Assembly: GCA_028868305.1 (NCBI GenBank)
Contig: JAGWUS010000025.1
Location: forward strand, 1 to 54,534
Source: Burkholderiales bacterium
GTDB taxonomy: Bacteria > Pseudomonadota > Gammaproteobacteria > Burkholderiales > Burkholderiaceae_C
Direction: 5' to 3'
Length of the DNA stretch: 54,534 nucleotides
This document shows, piece by piece, positions 1-11,092 of this stretch (positions are counted from its first letter, which is position 1; the number at the start of each line of letters is the position of its first letter). The position numbers were made by a program, and so were the translations under genes. The notes beneath the pieces are model-generated. The model was given only the letters and a program-made list of their open reading frames with translations. It did no database searches and was not told the DNA's origin.

Positions 1-487
1 CAATCACCTGCAGATCGAGGGTGAGTACCAGGGCGCTGCAGCGCGCGGCATGGGCCCGCCCGATCATCTTTTTCATGGCATTGCGGTCGCGCATCATGTA
101 GAGCTGGAACCAGAAGGGAGCGCTGGTGTTCTGTGCGATATCTTCAATCGAGCAGATGCTCATGGTGGACAGAGTGAACGGAATGCCGAATTTTTCGGCC
201 GCCTTGGCGGCCTTGATCTCGCCATCGGCATGCTGCATGCCGCACAGGCCTACCGGGGCAATGCTGACCGGCATCTTGGCCTGTTGCCCCACCATGGCGG
301 TGGCAGTGCTGCGGTTTTCCATATTCACGGCTACGCGCTGGCGCAACTTGATTTTCTGGAAATCGTCGGAGTTGGCGCGGTAGGTGGACTCGGTCCAGCT
401 GCCGGAATCGGCGTAGTCGTAGAACATGCGCGGTACGCGCTTTTGCGCCAGAACGCGCAGGTCTTCGATGTTGGTAATCACTGGCAT
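1..487 (-). CDS. lldD: L-lactate dehydrogenase / alpha-hydroxy-acid oxidase, FMN-dependent (N-terminal part)
   Basis: The first 162 residues of an FMN-dependent alpha-hydroxy-acid dehydrogenase are present; the rest lies beyond the left edge. The start MPVITNIEDLRVLAQKRVPR, followed by FYDYADSGSWTE, is the usual opening of LldD proteins. Further on come APVGLCGMQHADGE and FTLSTMSICSIED (FMN-binding strands of the TIM barrel) and FWFQLYMMRDR. Family members oxidise L-lactate to pyruvate and pass electrons to the quinone pool or to oxygen. The ATG at 487 has GGAG about six bases upstream. The gene is divergent from pilU, with 243 bp between them in which I see no gene. Glycolate oxidase or another 2-hydroxy-acid oxidase cannot be excluded from this fragment. 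Confidence 0.85.
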   Translation of the reverse strand, partial: MPVITNIEDLRVLAQKRVPRMFYDYADSGSWTESTYRANSDDFQKIKLRQRVAVNMENRSTATAMVGQQAKMPVSIAPVGLCGMQHADGEIKAAKAAEKFGIPFTLSTMSICSIEDIAQNTSAPFWFQLYMMRDRNAMKKMIGRAHAARCSALVLTLDLQVI

Positions 488-730
488 ACAAGTCTCCATC
501 TAAGTTGCCCCGATGTTAGGGGAAAGGCGTGTGGACGGCGCATGAAATCTGTCGTTTCGGGATTGAAATTAATTGCCAGATGCCAGCCATTGCCATGTAT
601 GCCCTGCCGCAGGTGGCAACCACTTTGGACGGCGATGGGCATAGGGGAATCTCCGGTAGAAAACGGAAGTCTGAAGAGTACAGATGCCGATCAAGCACGG
701 TGATAATGGCCAGAAATTGGAGACTGCACC

Positions 731-1864
731 ATGGAAGTGTTTAAATTTCTCACGCTGATGGTGGAGAAGAATGCGTCGGACCTCTTCTTCAGCGTGGGAG
801 CGCCGGTGAACGTGAAAATCGAAGGCATTACCCACCCGCTCAAGATGCCCGCTCTGGTGCCCGGCGAGGTCAAGCAACTGGCCTACACGGTCATGAACGA
901 AAAGCAGATTGCCGAGTTCGAGAGCCGCATGGAGCTCAATATGGCCATCTCGGCTTCGGGTATTGGCCGGTTCCGGGTGAATGTGTTCATGCAGCGTGGT
1001 GAAACCGGCATGGTCATTCGCTATATCAAGTCCAAAATTCCGCCCATGGCAGCGCTAGGCTTGCCGCCGGTGCTGGAGCAATTGGTGATGCTCAAGCGCG
1101 GCCTGATTCTGGTGACCGGCTCGACCGGTTCGGGCAAGTCCACCACCCTGGCCGCCATGGTCAATTTCCGCAATGAGCAGACCACCGGGCACATTCTCAC
1201 GATTGAAGACCCGATTGAGTTCATGCACGAGCACAAACACTCGGTTGTGGACCAGCGTGAAGTGGGAATTGATACCGTGTCGTACGAAGCGGCTCTGAAA
1301 AACGCCATGCGCGAGGCGCCGGACGTGATCATGATTGGCGAAATCCGGGACAGAAACACGATGCAGCAGGCGGTGGCCTATGCCGAGACCGGGCACCTGT
1401 GCCTGTCCACCCTGCATGCCAATAACGCCAACCAGGCCATGGACCGCATCATCAACTTTTTCCCGGAAGAAGCCCACCACCAGCTGTTGCTGGACTTGAG
1501 CATCAACCTGGCGGCCGTGGTGTCGCAGCGCCTGATACCGGGCCTGAAGCAGAAGCTGGTGCCGGCGGTGGAGGTGATGGTGCAGTCCCCCTATATCAGC
1601 GATCTGATTGCCAAGGGCGACATTGCGGCCATCAAGGAAGCCATGGGCCACAGCTCGGGCGCGGGTATGTGCACCTTTGACCAGGCGCTGTACCAGCTGT
1701 ATGTGACCGGGCAAATTTCACAAGAAGAAGCCCTGCACAACGCGGACTCGCGCACCGACCTGTCCTTGCGCATCCGGCTGGCGGCAGGCGTCACCACCGT
1801 GGAGACGGGTGATCTGGCGATCGATACCAATCCGCCTGCCGGCATGCCGCCGCGTGCGCACTGA
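731..1864 (+). CDS. pilU: Type IV pilus retraction ATPase PilU
   Basis: This 377-residue protein is a PilT/PilU-type motor ATPase, which acts at the cytoplasmic base of the type IV pilus in retraction and twitching. Visible parts are an N-terminal PAS-like region (1-100), the Walker A motif GSTGSGKS (130-137), the acidic stretch TIEDPIEF (157-164), the Walker B region PDVIMIGEIRD (198-208) and the His box HLCLSTLHA (222-230). The C-terminal half (FDQALYQLYVTGQIS, then HNADSRTDLSLRIRL) is closer to PilU than to PilT. In many relatives pilT lies directly upstream, but here the upstream neighbour is lldD on the other strand. The next gene, another ATPase, starts 11 bp downstream, so the two are probably co-transcribed. 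Confidence 0.93.
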   Translation: MEVFKFLTLMVEKNASDLFFSVGAPVNVKIEGITHPLKMPALVPGEVKQLAYTVMNEKQIAEFESRMELNMAISASGIGRFRVNVFMQRGETGMVIRYIKSKIPPMAALGLPPVLEQLVMLKRGLILVTGSTGSGKSTTLAAMVNFRNEQTTGHILTIEDPIEFMHEHKHSVVDQREVGIDTVSYEAALKNAMREAPDVIMIGEIRDRNTMQQAVAYAETGHLCLSTLHANNANQAMDRIINFFPEEAHHQLLLDLSINLAAVVSQRLIPGLKQKLVPAVEVMVQSPYISDLIAKGDIAAIKEAMGHSSGAGMCTFDQALYQLYVTGQISQEEALHNADSRTDLSLRIRLAAGVTTVETGDLAIDTNPPAGMPPRAH

Positions 1865-1875
1865 TATTTCCATTC

Positions 1876-4284
1876 ATGCAAAACTGGCCACTGCCACCGT
1901 TTTTCAAGGAAACAGGCTCGCATGACGAGCCCGAGTTCGCGGAAGCCATGGTGTTTACGCTGGGCGGTGGCGTGCGCATGGGGCAGTTGCTGGGCTTTGA
2001 TCCTGAAGCCTCGGTAGTCCGCTTCAAGGCCAAAGGCGAATACACAGCTGCGCCGCAAAGGCTCTCGTCCATCAAAAGCCTGCAATTGATAGCGCCGCTC
2101 GCGCTTGTACCGGATGACGAACTGATCCGGGCGTATGAAAAGTCGGGCGGTCGTCCGGTGACGCCAGGGGCCAGGCCGTTCCACGTGGATTTTCAGGATG
2201 GCGAGCACCTGCAGGGGCAAACCAAAGGCTTTGTCAAAAGCCGGCAGGGCCTGTTTGTGTACCTCACCACCGATGGTGACCGCGTCGTGCGCATTTTTGT
2301 ACCGGACAGTTCGCTCAAAGGTTACCGCATCGGTGATCTCTTGGGCAATCAGCTGGTGAACTCTCAAGCCGTGGTACCCGAGGCTGTGGATATCGCGCTG
2401 GCCGAACAATCCCGGCGCCGACAGACGGCCATAGACCGGCATTTTGGTGAATTCCGACCGACAGAAGCTGCTGAGCTGGTGGCCGAGGCTGACCTGCTGC
2501 CGGTGTACACGCCGGTGCGCTTGGGCGATATCCTGATGGACCAGGGGCTGGTTTCCCGCGACCAGCTTTCTGCTGCGCTGCTACGCCTGAGCGGCGATAA
2601 GAACAGCCGGATGGGTGACATTCTGGTGGAGCTGGGCGCCCTGAGCCGCGCACGCCTGACGCAGGCAGTCGGTGAGCAGCTCAATATTCCTCTGGTGACT
2701 CTGCGCGATTTTGCGATTGACCCCGAGGTGCTCGCGCTGGTGCCCAAGGCCTATGCGTTCGAGCACCACGTGTTGCCCCTGATGCTGACCGAAAAAACGC
2801 TGGTGGTAGCGGTGGAAAGCCCACTGGATGCGGACTATCTGGACCAGTTGCGCGATACCACCCACCGGCAAATTGTTCCGGTGCTGGCCAATCCAGAAGA
2901 GTTGTCGGCGCACATCGCTTCGGAGTATGCCAACGCGGTAGTGGTGTCGTCCCTGGCGCCCCTGGACAGGGAGATTGAAGAGTTTTCGCAGCAGATCACC
3001 AGTGCACCGGTTTCCGAGCAGCATGCCCACGGGGACCAGCAGGTGTCCGAAAACGATACCGTGCTGGTGCGCCTGGTCAACAAGATGATTGAAGACGCGC
3101 ACCGGGCGGGCGCATCGGACATCCATGTCGAAGCCTATCCGGACGAGCAGCCTTCGCGTATCCGGTTCCGCATTGACGGGGTACTCTCCGAATACCTCAA
3201 ATTGCCCTACACCATGCGGTCCGCGCTGATCTCAAGGCTCAAGATCATGTCCAACATGGACATCTCGGAGCACCGCAAGCCGCTGGATGGCAAGATCGAT
3301 TTTTCGCGCTTTTCTCCGGTGAAGCTGGAATTGCGGGTTGCCAGCCTGCCTACCGCCAATGGGCTGGAAGATGTGGTGATGCGCCTGCTGGCGTCCAGCA
3401 AACCCATCCCGGTGGATGAGTTGGGCTTCAGCCCGGAACTGGCCGCTGAACTCAAGAAGATGGTGCACCGCAGTTATGGCCTGATTCTGGTGTGCGGGCC
3501 GACGGGCTCGGGCAAGACGACCACGCTGCATTCGCTGCTGGCAGAAGTCAACACTGCGGAGAACAAGATCTGGACCGCCGAGGACCCGATAGAAATCACC
3601 CACCCCGGACTGCGCCAGATCCAGATGCTGCCGCGCGCTGGCTTGACCTTTGCGATTGCCATGCGGGCGTTTCTGCGTGCGGACCCAGACATCATCATGG
3701 TGGGGGAAATGCGCGATGCCGAGACCACCCATATTGCCATTGAAGCCTCATTGACCGGCCACCTGGTGCTTTCCACCCTGCACACCAACAGTGCACCCGA
3801 GAGCGTCGTGCGGCTGCTGGACATGGGGCTGGATCCCTTCAGTTTTTCAGACGCGCTGATTGGCGTGCTCAGCCAACGGCTGGCCCGGCGCTTGTGCAAG
3901 CACTGCAAAGCGCCGGTGGAAGACTCTGCGGACCAGATTGAAACCATGGCCCATGAGTACTGCAAAGGCACCTCTTTGCAACCCGACCAGGTCCTTGCGC
4001 AATGGCAGCAGCGCTATGCCAGCGCAGGTGACGGGGCGCCGGTGATTTACAGCGCGCCGGGCTGCGACAAGTGCAACCACACGGGGCATAAAGGCCGGGT
4101 GGGCATTTACGAATTGATGTCGGCGACACCGGCCATCAAAAAACTGATCCAGGCCCGTTCACCGGTGGAGCAGCTGTTCCAGTGCGCAGTCGGCGACGGC
4201 ATGCTGACGCTCAAGCAGTATGGCTTTATCAAGGTGCTGGAAGGCTTGACCGACCAGGTCAGCGTGCGTAGCGCCTGTGCCTGA
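1876..4284 (+). CDS. GspE/PulE/PilB-family secretion or pilus assembly ATPase
   Basis: This 802-residue ATPase belongs to the type II secretion / type IV pilus assembly family. About 200 N-terminal residues belong to no domain I can name with confidence. They are followed by tandem MshEN-like modules (VRLGDILMDQGLVSRDQL near 215, then SRMGDILVELGALSRARL). The catalytic core has Walker A GPTGSGKT at 541-548, TAEDPIEI, and a Walker B region around PDIIMVGEMRDAE. Two CxxC pairs (C674/C677 and C730/C733) form the zinc-binding element of GspE/PilB proteins. It probably drives fibre extension or secretion. It lies between pilU and a giant sensor kinase, with no pilus platform, secretin or pilin genes nearby, so its partner machine cannot be named. 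It could be a second PilB or an MshE-like protein that responds to c-di-GMP. Confidence 0.88.
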   Translation: MQNWPLPPFFKETGSHDEPEFAEAMVFTLGGGVRMGQLLGFDPEASVVRFKAKGEYTAAPQRLSSIKSLQLIAPLALVPDDELIRAYEKSGGRPVTPGARPFHVDFQDGEHLQGQTKGFVKSRQGLFVYLTTDGDRVVRIFVPDSSLKGYRIGDLLGNQLVNSQAVVPEAVDIALAEQSRRRQTAIDRHFGEFRPTEAAELVAEADLLPVYTPVRLGDILMDQGLVSRDQLSAALLRLSGDKNSRMGDILVELGALSRARLTQAVGEQLNIPLVTLRDFAIDPEVLALVPKAYAFEHHVLPLMLTEKTLVVAVESPLDADYLDQLRDTTHRQIVPVLANPEELSAHIASEYANAVVVSSLAPLDREIEEFSQQITSAPVSEQHAHGDQQVSENDTVLVRLVNKMIEDAHRAGASDIHVEAYPDEQPSRIRFRIDGVLSEYLKLPYTMRSALISRLKIMSNMDISEHRKPLDGKIDFSRFSPVKLELRVASLPTANGLEDVVMRLLASSKPIPVDELGFSPELAAELKKMVHRSYGLILVCGPTGSGKTTTLHSLLAEVNTAENKIWTAEDPIEITHPGLRQIQMLPRAGLTFAIAMRAFLRADPDIIMVGEMRDAETTHIAIEASLTGHLVLSTLHTNSAPESVVRLLDMGLDPFSFSDALIGVLSQRLARRLCKHCKAPVEDSADQIETMAHEYCKGTSLQPDQVLAQWQQRYASAGDGAPVIYSAPGCDKCNHTGHKGRVGIYELMSATPAIKKLIQARSPVEQLFQCAVGDGMLTLKQYGFIKVLEGLTDQVSVRSACA

Positions 4285-4311
4285 TGTCTGGTACCGTAAC
4301 CCATTAAGAAC

Positions 4312-7300
4312 ATGTCAAAAACAGATTTTCGACCCCTGCGATTCCTCCTGGAGGCGCTGCTGATCATTTTCACGGTGGAGGCGGCTTTGATGACGCTCTT
4401 GCCACTGATGGCGCCCTACGCGTCGGACACGCTCAAATCGATTCTTGATACCGTGTTGTTGACAGTCTTCACCGCACCGCTTTTGTTGTGGCGGTTCTCA
4501 CGGTCTAGCGCTGTAGCGCATTCGGATGACCGAGTTCTCCAGCATTCGGAGGTTGGATCACGGGCCTGGACCGCGTTAACGGCAGTTGTGGGCATTCTGG
4601 CTTCGAGCGGAGCCACCTATTGGACCTACGCCCAAGTGCAGTCGGATGGCAAGTTACGCTTCGAAAACCTTGTGACACGGCTTGAGGCCGATGTGCGCGC
4701 CCAGTTTGCGCAGCCCCTGGATGGGCTCAACGGAATGGCCGGCTTTTTTCAGGCCACGCCCACTATGAACCGGCGCTTTTTCCAATCTTTCTGGGAAGGA
4801 CGCGATTTTTCGCAGGAATTCCCTGGCGTGCGCAGCATGGGCGTGTTGCAGCGGGTGCCGCGGACCGAACTTGCACAGTTTGAAGCAGCGCAGCGTCGAG
4901 AGGGTGTTCCGGACTTCACGATCAAAACCCAGGGCGCGCAGCCCCAGATGTATGTGGTGAACTATATTGTTTCCAAGGACAACGCCATTGTGTCTCTGGG
5001 GGTGGATGCCAACACCGAACCGGTGCGGCAGGCCGCGCTGGCGCAGGCTGTGCGAACCGGAGAGCGAACGCTGTCCGGTGTCATCCATCTGACGCCGCGC
5101 AATGGAATTACCCAGCTGGGCTTTCTGTACCTGATGCCACAGTATCGGCGCGATGCCGACCTCTCAACCCAAGAGCTGCGCGAGCAGGCGCTGGACAGGG
5201 TGCTGTATTCGTCCCTGGTGATTGATGATCTCATGGCACGTCCCGCATCGAACACGGACGGCTTGCTGGTTTTCGATCTTCGCGATAGTACAAACAACAT
5301 GGCCGACGTCACCCAGGCGCCGGTGGTTTACCGCACAGCGAACACGGATCAGTTCCCGTCATCGTGGTCAGAGTCCAGGGTACTGGACATTGGGGGGCGT
5401 AGCTTCGTTCTGCATGCGCGTGCCACACCGGCATTTGAAAGCACGTTGGGAGACGCAAGGCATTGGGTCGTGGGAGCGGTGGGCTTGCTGCTGACGCTGC
5501 TGTTGTCAATGTCCGTATGGCTCCTGAACCGCGGCATATTGGGAGCTCAAAGCATGGCCCGTTCCCTGCGCGAGCAAAGCACCAAGCTGGCCAAGGCCGT
5601 GCAACTCACCAACAACTCGGTGATCATTGCGGACGCAGACAACAATATTGAGTGGGTCAACGAGGCTTTTTCGCGTATCTCGGGTATACCCGTCCAGGAT
5701 GCCCTGGGCCGGAATGCTGCAGATGTGCGGGGCACGCAGCTGACGGACCCGGATGCGCTTTCCCGCATCCGAGAAGCTTTCGCCAAAGGGGAGGATGTCC
5801 GTTTGCAGGTGTTTCACCGCACCCGGGAGGGACGCCCTTACTGGCTGGACTCGGATCTGCAGGTGCTGCGCGCTGAGGATGGCAGCTATGCGGGTTATCT
5901 GGCCGTGGAGACGGATATCACCGAATTCAAATCCCGTGGAATGCAACTGAACGCGGCACTCATGGAGACACAGGCCCTGATGGACACCATCAATGTGCAT
6001 GCCATTGTGTCGGAGGCCGATGGCCAGGGCATGATTACACGGGTGAATGACCAGTTTTGCCGCATCAGCGGCTATACCGAGGAGGAACTGGTGGGAGCGG
6101 ATCACCGCATCGTGAACTCTGGCGTTCACCCTGACAGTTTCTGGAAAGACTTCTGGTCGGTGATCTCCACAGGCATGCCATGGCGGGGCCAAATCTGCAA
6201 CAGGGCCAAAAACGGTTCCCTCTACTGGGTGGACAGCATGATCGCCCCGTTCATCGGGAATGACGGGCAAATCGAGAAATTCATCTCCATCCGCATGGAC
6301 ATAACCGAGCACAAGGAATACGAACGTTCACTCACAGAAGCCCGGGAGAATGCAGAGCAGGCTACCAAGAGCAAGGCGCAGTTTTTGGCAAACATGAGCC
6401 ACGAAATTCGCACGCCCATGAATGCGATCCTGGGCATGCTGCAACTGGTGCAAACCACCGGTCTCAACGCCCGCCAGCAAGACTATGTGAGCAAGGCAGA
6501 TGGGGCTGCGAAGTCGCTCCTGGGGTTGATCAATGACATTCTGGACTTTTCCAAAGTCGAAGCCGGAAAGATGACGCTGGACGCGCAGCCGATGCGGATC
6601 AGCACCCTGATGCGGGACCTTTCTGTCATTCTGTCTGCCAATGTGAAGGCCAAGGGCTTGGAGGTGCTGTACGACCTTGATGCTGCGCTGCCAGACCTGG
6701 TGCAGGCCGACGCCATGCGCTTGCAGCAGGTGCTCATCAACCTGGGGGGCAACGCTATCAAGTTCACACCGGCGGGGCAAGTGATCATTGCCTTGCGTGT
6801 GCTGGCGCAGGATGCACAGGGGGTGCGTGTGGAATTCGCTGTCAAGGACTCGGGCATTGGTATCGCTCCCGAGAATCAGGCCCATATTTTTGCAGGATTC
6901 TCGCAGGCAGAGGCCTCAACCAGCCGCAGGTTTGGCGGCACAGGTCTGGGCCTCGCCATCAGCCAACGACTGGTGCACCTGATGGGCGGCGAGTTGGCGC
7001 TCAACAGCGTCCTGGGTGCAGGCAGTACCTTCTCGTTTGTGCTGGATTTTCCGCTGGCGCATGCGGTTGCCGGAGAACTGGCCGAGCCTGGCCAGCCGAG
7101 CCTTGCCACGCGGCGGGTGTTAATCATCGACGACAACGAAACCGCCGCCAGAATCCTCTTGCAGATGACCACGGCATGGGGCTGGCCTACTGAAGTGGCC
7201 TACAGCGGACGGGATGCCCAGGACAAGATCAAGTCCCGGCAGACGGATGGCGAATTTCCTTTTGATGTCGTCTATGTCGACTGGCAGATGCCCGGCATGG

Positions 7301-8604
7301 ATGGCTGGGATGTTACCCACTGGATTCGCCAGCGCTGCGCTGATCAGGGCGCACACCAGCCGATCATCGTGATGACATCGGCCAACAACCGCGAAACGCT
7401 GGCCCAGCGCAAGCAGGAAGAGCAGGACTTGCTCAATGCTTTTTTGGTCAAACCCATCACATCGTCCATGCTGCAAGAAGCTGCACTGTCGACGGTTTCT
7501 TCAGAATTCCGGCTGCGTCAGGCCAAGCGGGCTGGTAGCAGCCACCGACGCTTGGCCGGTATGCGCATCCTGGTGGTGGAGGACAACCTGATCAACCAGC
7601 AGGTGGCAGAGGAATTGCTAATGTTCGAAGGGGCCACGGTGTCTCTGGCCGCCAACGGTCGCTTGGGTGTCAACGCAGTAGCCGCGGCCAGCCCGCAGTT
7701 TGATGTGGTGCTGATGGACGTGCAAATGCCGGTTATGGATGGTTTTGCCGCTACCACCATGATCCGCGAACAGCTGGGCTTGACCCAGTTGCCGATTGTG
7801 GCGATGACGGCCAACGCTCTGGCAACCGACCGGGAGGCTAGCCTGGCGGTGGGCATGAATGAACATGTAGGCAAGCCATTCGATCTGGCACAGTTGGTTC
7901 GCTTGCTGCTGAAAGTTACCGGACGGCAGGAGGTGGTGGCTTCCGTCCCTGGCGCTGACGCTTTGCCTTCTTCCCAGCCACACGGCACTACCGGCCTGGA
8001 TGTGGAGGGCGCTTTGGCCCGTCTGGGTGGTTTGCAGAGTCTGTACCTTCGTTCCTTGAAAGATTTTGCCAAAGCGCTACCGCAGTTGCACAGCGAGTTC
8101 TCGAAGCTCGTTGCCACGGATTTTCCCAAGGCGACCATGCACATTCACACGGTCAAGGGCACCGCGTCAACACTGGGAGCGAACCGGTTGGCAGACCAGG
8201 CGGCGCATCTCGAGCGCTTGTGCAAAGACGGCGATGTGTCGCGTGTGACCGCTTCTGAACTGGAGCAATTGGCCGCTGCAGTGCGGGAGACGCAGGAGGC
8301 CCTTGCGAAGGTCATCGCACAAATTGACAATGTCGCGGCTCCTGCGGCCAGTACCCCCGCTGATGCCTCGGCGGTGCGGTCCGCATTGAACGAATTGGTG
8401 TCCTTGCTGGAAGCGGATGATATGGCAGCCCTTGAAAAGTTTGCCGAAGTCCGCGACACCATCAGCGCCGCGTCGGGGGAAGACCTGGAGGCATTGGAAG
8501 TGGCGATGCAAAACCTGAATTTTGCGGATGGCCTGGCGGTATGCCGCAAGGTGCAGCTGCGTATCAGCCCAGACGTGCCCGGTGCCGCGCCACCTGCGCT
8601 TTGA
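4312..8604 (+). CDS. Hybrid sensor histidine kinase: CHASE-PAS-PAS-HisKA-HATPase-REC-REC-Hpt
   Basis: This 1430-residue membrane kinase carries a full phosphorelay in one chain. There are three hydrophobic segments near the N terminus (about 10-33, 43-60 and 84-104), an extracytoplasmic CHASE-type region (about 130-330) and another membrane segment near 385-405. Two PAS/PAC modules follow (about 425-545 and 555-675). The HisKA box [14 protein letters not shown] has the phospho-accepting H697, and the HATPase domain shows the G boxes DSGIGI and [10 protein letters not shown]. Two receiver domains have phospho-acceptors at D990 ([11 protein letters not shown]) and D1136 ([11 protein letters not shown]), and an Hpt domain has H1279 in [10 protein letters not shown]. 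The family passes phosphate from His to Asp to His to Asp, and no separate output regulator is adjacent. The start is 27 bp after the ATPase gene. The last 41 bp overlap the end of argH, which converges from the other strand. Confidence 0.92.
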   Translation: MSKTDFRPLRFLLEALLIIFTVEAALMTLLPLMAPYASDTLKSILDTVLLTVFTAPLLLWRFSRSSAVAHSDDRVLQHSEVGSRAWTALTAVVGILASSGATYWTYAQVQSDGKLRFENLVTRLEADVRAQFAQPLDGLNGMAGFFQATPTMNRRFFQSFWEGRDFSQEFPGVRSMGVLQRVPRTELAQFEAAQRREGVPDFTIKTQGAQPQMYVVNYIVSKDNAIVSLGVDANTEPVRQAALAQAVRTGERTLSGVIHLTPRNGITQLGFLYLMPQYRRDADLSTQELREQALDRVLYSSLVIDDLMARPASNTDGLLVFDLRDSTNNMADVTQAPVVYRTANTDQFPSSWSESRVLDIGGRSFVLHARATPAFESTLGDARHWVVGAVGLLLTLLLSMSVWLLNRGILGAQSMARSLREQSTKLAKAVQLTNNSVIIADADNNIEWVNEAFSRISGIPVQDALGRNAADVRGTQLTDPDALSRIREAFAKGEDVRLQVFHRTREGRPYWLDSDLQVLRAEDGSYAGYLAVETDITEFKSRGMQLNAALMETQALMDTINVHAIVSEADGQGMITRVNDQFCRISGYTEEELVGADHRIVNSGVHPDSFWKDFWSVISTGMPWRGQICNRAKNGSLYWVDSMIAPFIGNDGQIEKFISIRMDITEHKEYERSLTEARENAEQATKSKAQFLANMSHEIRTPMNAILGMLQLVQTTGLNARQQDYVSKADGAAKSLLGLINDILDFSKVEAGKMTLDAQPMRISTLMRDLSVILSANVKAKGLEVLYDLDAALPDLVQADAMRLQQVLINLGGNAIKFTPAGQVIIALRVLAQDAQGVRVEFAVKDSGIGIAPENQAHIFAGFSQAEASTSRRFGGTGLGLAISQRLVHLMGGELALNSVLGAGSTFSFVLDFPLAHAVAGELAEPGQPSLATRRVLIIDDNETAARILLQMTTAWGWPTEVAYSGRDAQDKIKSRQTDGEFPFDVVYVDWQMPGMDGWDVTHWIRQRCADQGAHQPIIVMTSANNRETLAQRKQEEQDLLNAFLVKPITSSMLQEAALSTVSSEFRLRQAKRAGSSHRRLAGMRILVVEDNLINQQVAEELLMFEGATVSLAANGRLGVNAVAAASPQFDVVLMDVQMPVMDGFAATTMIREQLGLTQLPIVAMTANALATDREASLAVGMNEHVGKPFDLAQLVRLLLKVTGRQEVVASVPGADALPSSQPHGTTGLDVEGALARLGGLQSLYLRSLKDFAKALPQLHSEFSKLVATDFPKATMHIHTVKGTASTLGANRLADQAAHLERLCKDGDVSRVTASELEQLAAAVRETQEALAKVIAQIDNVAAPAASTPADASAVRSALNELVSLLEADDMAALEKFAEVRDTISAASGEDLEALEVAMQNLNFADGLAVCRKVQLRISPDVPGAAPPAL

Positions 8605-10015
8605 CCTGTGCTGGCGCGGTACCGCCCAGTGTATTGCGGGCATTGAGTGAGCCGCGCAGGCTCAAGCACGCGTACACGTCTTTGTCAATGCTGGCGTGGA
8701 AGCCCTGCAGTACGGCCAGGGGCAGTTCGGAGAGATCGCAGGCGTGGGATTGCGCCGCCTTCACGGCGTGGGCCACGGTCTCGTGCGCGTCGCGGAAGGG
8801 CAGGCCCTTTTTGACCAGGTAATCGGCCAGATCCGTGGCGGTGGCGTAACCCTTCAGGGCGGCGGCCTCCATGGGCGCGGGATTGATGGTGATGCCGCCT
8901 TCCTTCTGGCCGGTGGCGGGGTTGACCTGGCCGCCCACCATCTCGGAGAAGATGCGCAGCGTGTCCTTGAGTGTGTCCACGGTGTCGAACAGCGGTTCCT
9001 TGTCTTCCTGGTTGTCCTTGTTGTACGCCAGGGGCTGACCCTTCATCAGGGTGATCAGGCCCATCAGGTGGCCGACCACGCGGCCGGTCTTGCCGCGCGC
9101 CAGTTCGGGCACGTCAGGGTTTTTCTTCTGCGGCATGATGGAGCTGCCGGTGGTGAAGCGATCGGCGATTTTGATGAAGCCAAAGTTCTGGCTCATCCAC
9201 AAAATGAACTCTTCACTCATGCGGCTGATGTGCACCATGCACAGCGATGCTGCGGCAGTGAACTCGATGGCGAAATCCCGGTCGCTCACCGCGTCCAGGC
9301 TGTTTTGGCAGACCTGCGGGTTGCCGGCTGCATCCACCATGCCCAGGGTGCGGGCGACGCGCTCGCGGTCCAGCGGGTAGCTGGTGCCCGCCAGTGCGGC
9401 GGAGCCCAAAGGCAGGCGGTTGGTGCGGCGGCGCACTTCCGCAAAGCGCTCGGCATCGCGGCTGAACATTTCCACATAGGCCAGCATGTGGTGGCCAAAG
9501 CTCACCGGCTGCGCCACCTGCAGGTGGGTGAAGCCGGGCAGGATGGCGTCCACGTTGTGCTCGGCAATGTCGACCAGCGACTTCTGCAGGTCTACCAGCA
9601 GCGCGCCAATCAGGTCCAGCTCGCTGCGCAGCCACAGGCGCACATCGGTGGCCACCTGGTCATTGCGGCTGCGCCCGGTGTGCAGGCGCTTGCCGGCGTC
9701 CCCTGCCAGTTGGGTCAGGCGCGCCTCGATGTTGAGGTGCACGTCTTCGAGGTCCAGCTTCCATTCAAACGTGCCGGATTCGATTTCTGACCAGATGGTG
9801 GCCATACCGCTCTTGATGGCCTCGTGGTCGGCGGCATTGATGATGCCCTGCGCCGCCAGCATGTCGGCGTGGGCGAGGGAACCGGTGATGTCTGCCTGCC
9901 ACATGCGCTTGTCAAAAAACACGCTGGAGGTGTAGCGTTTGACCAGATCGCTCATGGGCTCGGAGAACAGCGCGGACCACGCCTGGGATTTTTTGTCGAA
10001 TTGGTTTTGGGACAT
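8564..10015 (-). CDS. argH: Argininosuccinate lyase
   Basis: ArgH splits argininosuccinate into arginine and fumarate, the last step of arginine synthesis; it is a cytosolic tetramer. The predicted 483 residues match the family length. The signature [20 protein letters not shown], with the catalytic Ser loop, is present, together with [17 protein letters not shown] and the HTHLQ-like [16 protein letters not shown] chose the ATG at 10015 ([20 protein letters not shown]) rather than an in-frame start 18 codons upstream, because family similarity begins there. The upstream extension would also run over the start of the divergent kinase gene at 10055. The gene stands alone, and its end overlaps the convergent hybrid kinase gene by 41 bp. 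Confidence 0.96.
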   Translation of the reverse strand: MSQNQFDKKSQAWSALFSEPMSDLVKRYTSSVFFDKRMWQADITGSLAHADMLAAQGIINAADHEAIKSGMATIWSEIESGTFEWKLDLEDVHLNIEARLTQLAGDAGKRLHTGRSRNDQVATDVRLWLRSELDLIGALLVDLQKSLVDIAEHNVDAILPGFTHLQVAQPVSFGHHMLAYVEMFSRDAERFAEVRRRTNRLPLGSAALAGTSYPLDRERVARTLGMVDAAGNPQVCQNSLDAVSDRDFAIEFTAAASLCMVHISRMSEEFILWMSQNFGFIKIADRFTTGSSIMPQKKNPDVPELARGKTGRVVGHLMGLITLMKGQPLAYNKDNQEDKEPLFDTVDTLKDTLRIFSEMVGGQVNPATGQKEGGITINPAPMEAAALKGYATATDLADYLVKKGLPFRDAHETVAHAVKAAQSHACDLSELPLAVLQGFHASIDKDVYACLSLRGSLNARNTLGGTAPAQVKAQVARHRARLG

Positions 10016-10054
10016 GGGCTGCAGGGGAGTGATTGGAGTCAAAATCCGGGAAAC

Positions 10055-11092
10055 ATGAAAGACACCCAAATATTATCGGCGTTCCAGGAACTGAACTCTG
10101 TGCCTACACAGGTTCAGCCCCAGCGCGCGCTGGTGTTCGACGCCTGCCAGATGGGCGTCATGCTGCGCGCGGTACTGTTCGTGGAAGCGGCGGTGGCCGT
10201 GGTGGTGATGTTTTTTGTGCAGGGATATATGGACTGGATCGTGCGCCTGTCGCTGGTCACAGGTGGTGCTTTGCCCGCCACACTGGCCTGGCTGCTGGTG
10301 GGCTGTGCGTCCAAGCGCTGGCTGGCCCGTACCACCTTGCCGGTCCAGTACCTGCTGGCGGTGGCCCTGGGCGCACTAGCGGGACTGTATGGATGCGGCT
10401 TGCTGTGGATATCGGGGCTGGTGCCGCAGGCCCCCTGGGTGGCCAGTGCCAGTGGTGGCGGCCTGTTGTCGGCGGTGCTGGTCGCTGCTCTGGTGATGCG
10501 GGCCAAGGGCAGAACCCCCGCCAATACCGCAGCCCGGCTGGCGGAACTGCAGTCGCGCATCCGGCCGCACTTCCTGTTCAACACCCTCAACAGCGCCATT
10601 GCCCTGGTGCGCGCCGAGCCCGCCCGGGCGGAGGCCTTGCTGGAGGATTTGAGCGATCTGTTTCGTCACGCGCTGATTGACCAGGGGGAGTCGGTCACAC
10701 TTGCGGAGGAAATCACTCTGGCACGGCGCTACCTAGATATAGAGCAGGTCCGGTTTGGTGATCGTTTGCGGGTGCAATGGGCACTGGATCCCAGGGCCGA
10801 TAGCGCCCTGCTGCCTCCGCTGTTACTCCAGCCTCTGGTGGAAAACGCGGTACTCCACGGGGTGGAGCCCAGTGCCTCCGGGGCGGAAGTCAGAATTTCC
10901 ACGGCGCGCCGGGGCTCGAACGTGGTGATCAAAGTGACCAATACGGTGCCGGCCGGGCCGGGCGAGCAGGGCAACGGCGTGGCGCTGCGCAATGTACGCG
11001 AACGCCTGGCCCTGCTGCACGACGTGCAGGGGCAGTTTCGCAGCGGGCTGCGCGATGGTGTGTACCAGGTTCGTATGGAGGTGCCTCTGTGA
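10055..11092 (+). CDS. LytS/AlgZ-type sensor histidine kinase
   Basis: This 345-residue membrane kinase is of the His_kinase (LytS/AlgZ) class. Four or so hydrophobic segments lie in residues 30-150, followed by the family box [18 protein letters not shown] with the phospho-accepting H172. The ATPase part has [15 protein letters not shown] (N box) and [13 protein letters not shown] (G box). AlgZ/FimS kinases of this type signal to LytTR regulators such as AlgR, and exactly such a gene follows with a GTGA stop/start overlap. Upstream in-frame codons exist, but they fall inside argH, so the ATG at 10055, which is 39 bp from the argH start, is the sensible start. The input signal cannot be read from the sequence. 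Confidence 0.88.
   Translation: MKDTQILSAFQELNSVPTQVQPQRALVFDACQMGVMLRAVLFVEAAVAVVVMFFVQGYMDWIVRLSLVTGGALPATLAWLLVGCASKRWLARTTLPVQYLLAVALGALAGLYGCGLLWISGLVPQAPWVASASGGGLLSAVLVAALVMRAKGRTPANTAARLAELQSRIRPHFLFNTLNSAIALVRAEPARAEALLEDLSDLFRHALIDQGESVTLAEEITLARRYLDIEQVRFGDRLRVQWALDPRADSALLPPLLLQPLVENAVLHGVEPSASGAEVRISTARRGSNVVIKVTNTVPAGPGEQGNGVALRNVRERLALLHDVQGQFRSGLRDGVYQVRMEVPL

Noticed and set aside
610-640. Sigma-54 promoter upstream of pilU (TGGCAACCACTTTGG)
   Set aside because: The GG element is present but the -12 GC is replaced by GG; not enough to call.
2073-2110. CAATTGATAGC in the GspE-like gene as a repeat fragment
   Set aside because: Only the last dozen bases match and the CCCCCGT half is missing.
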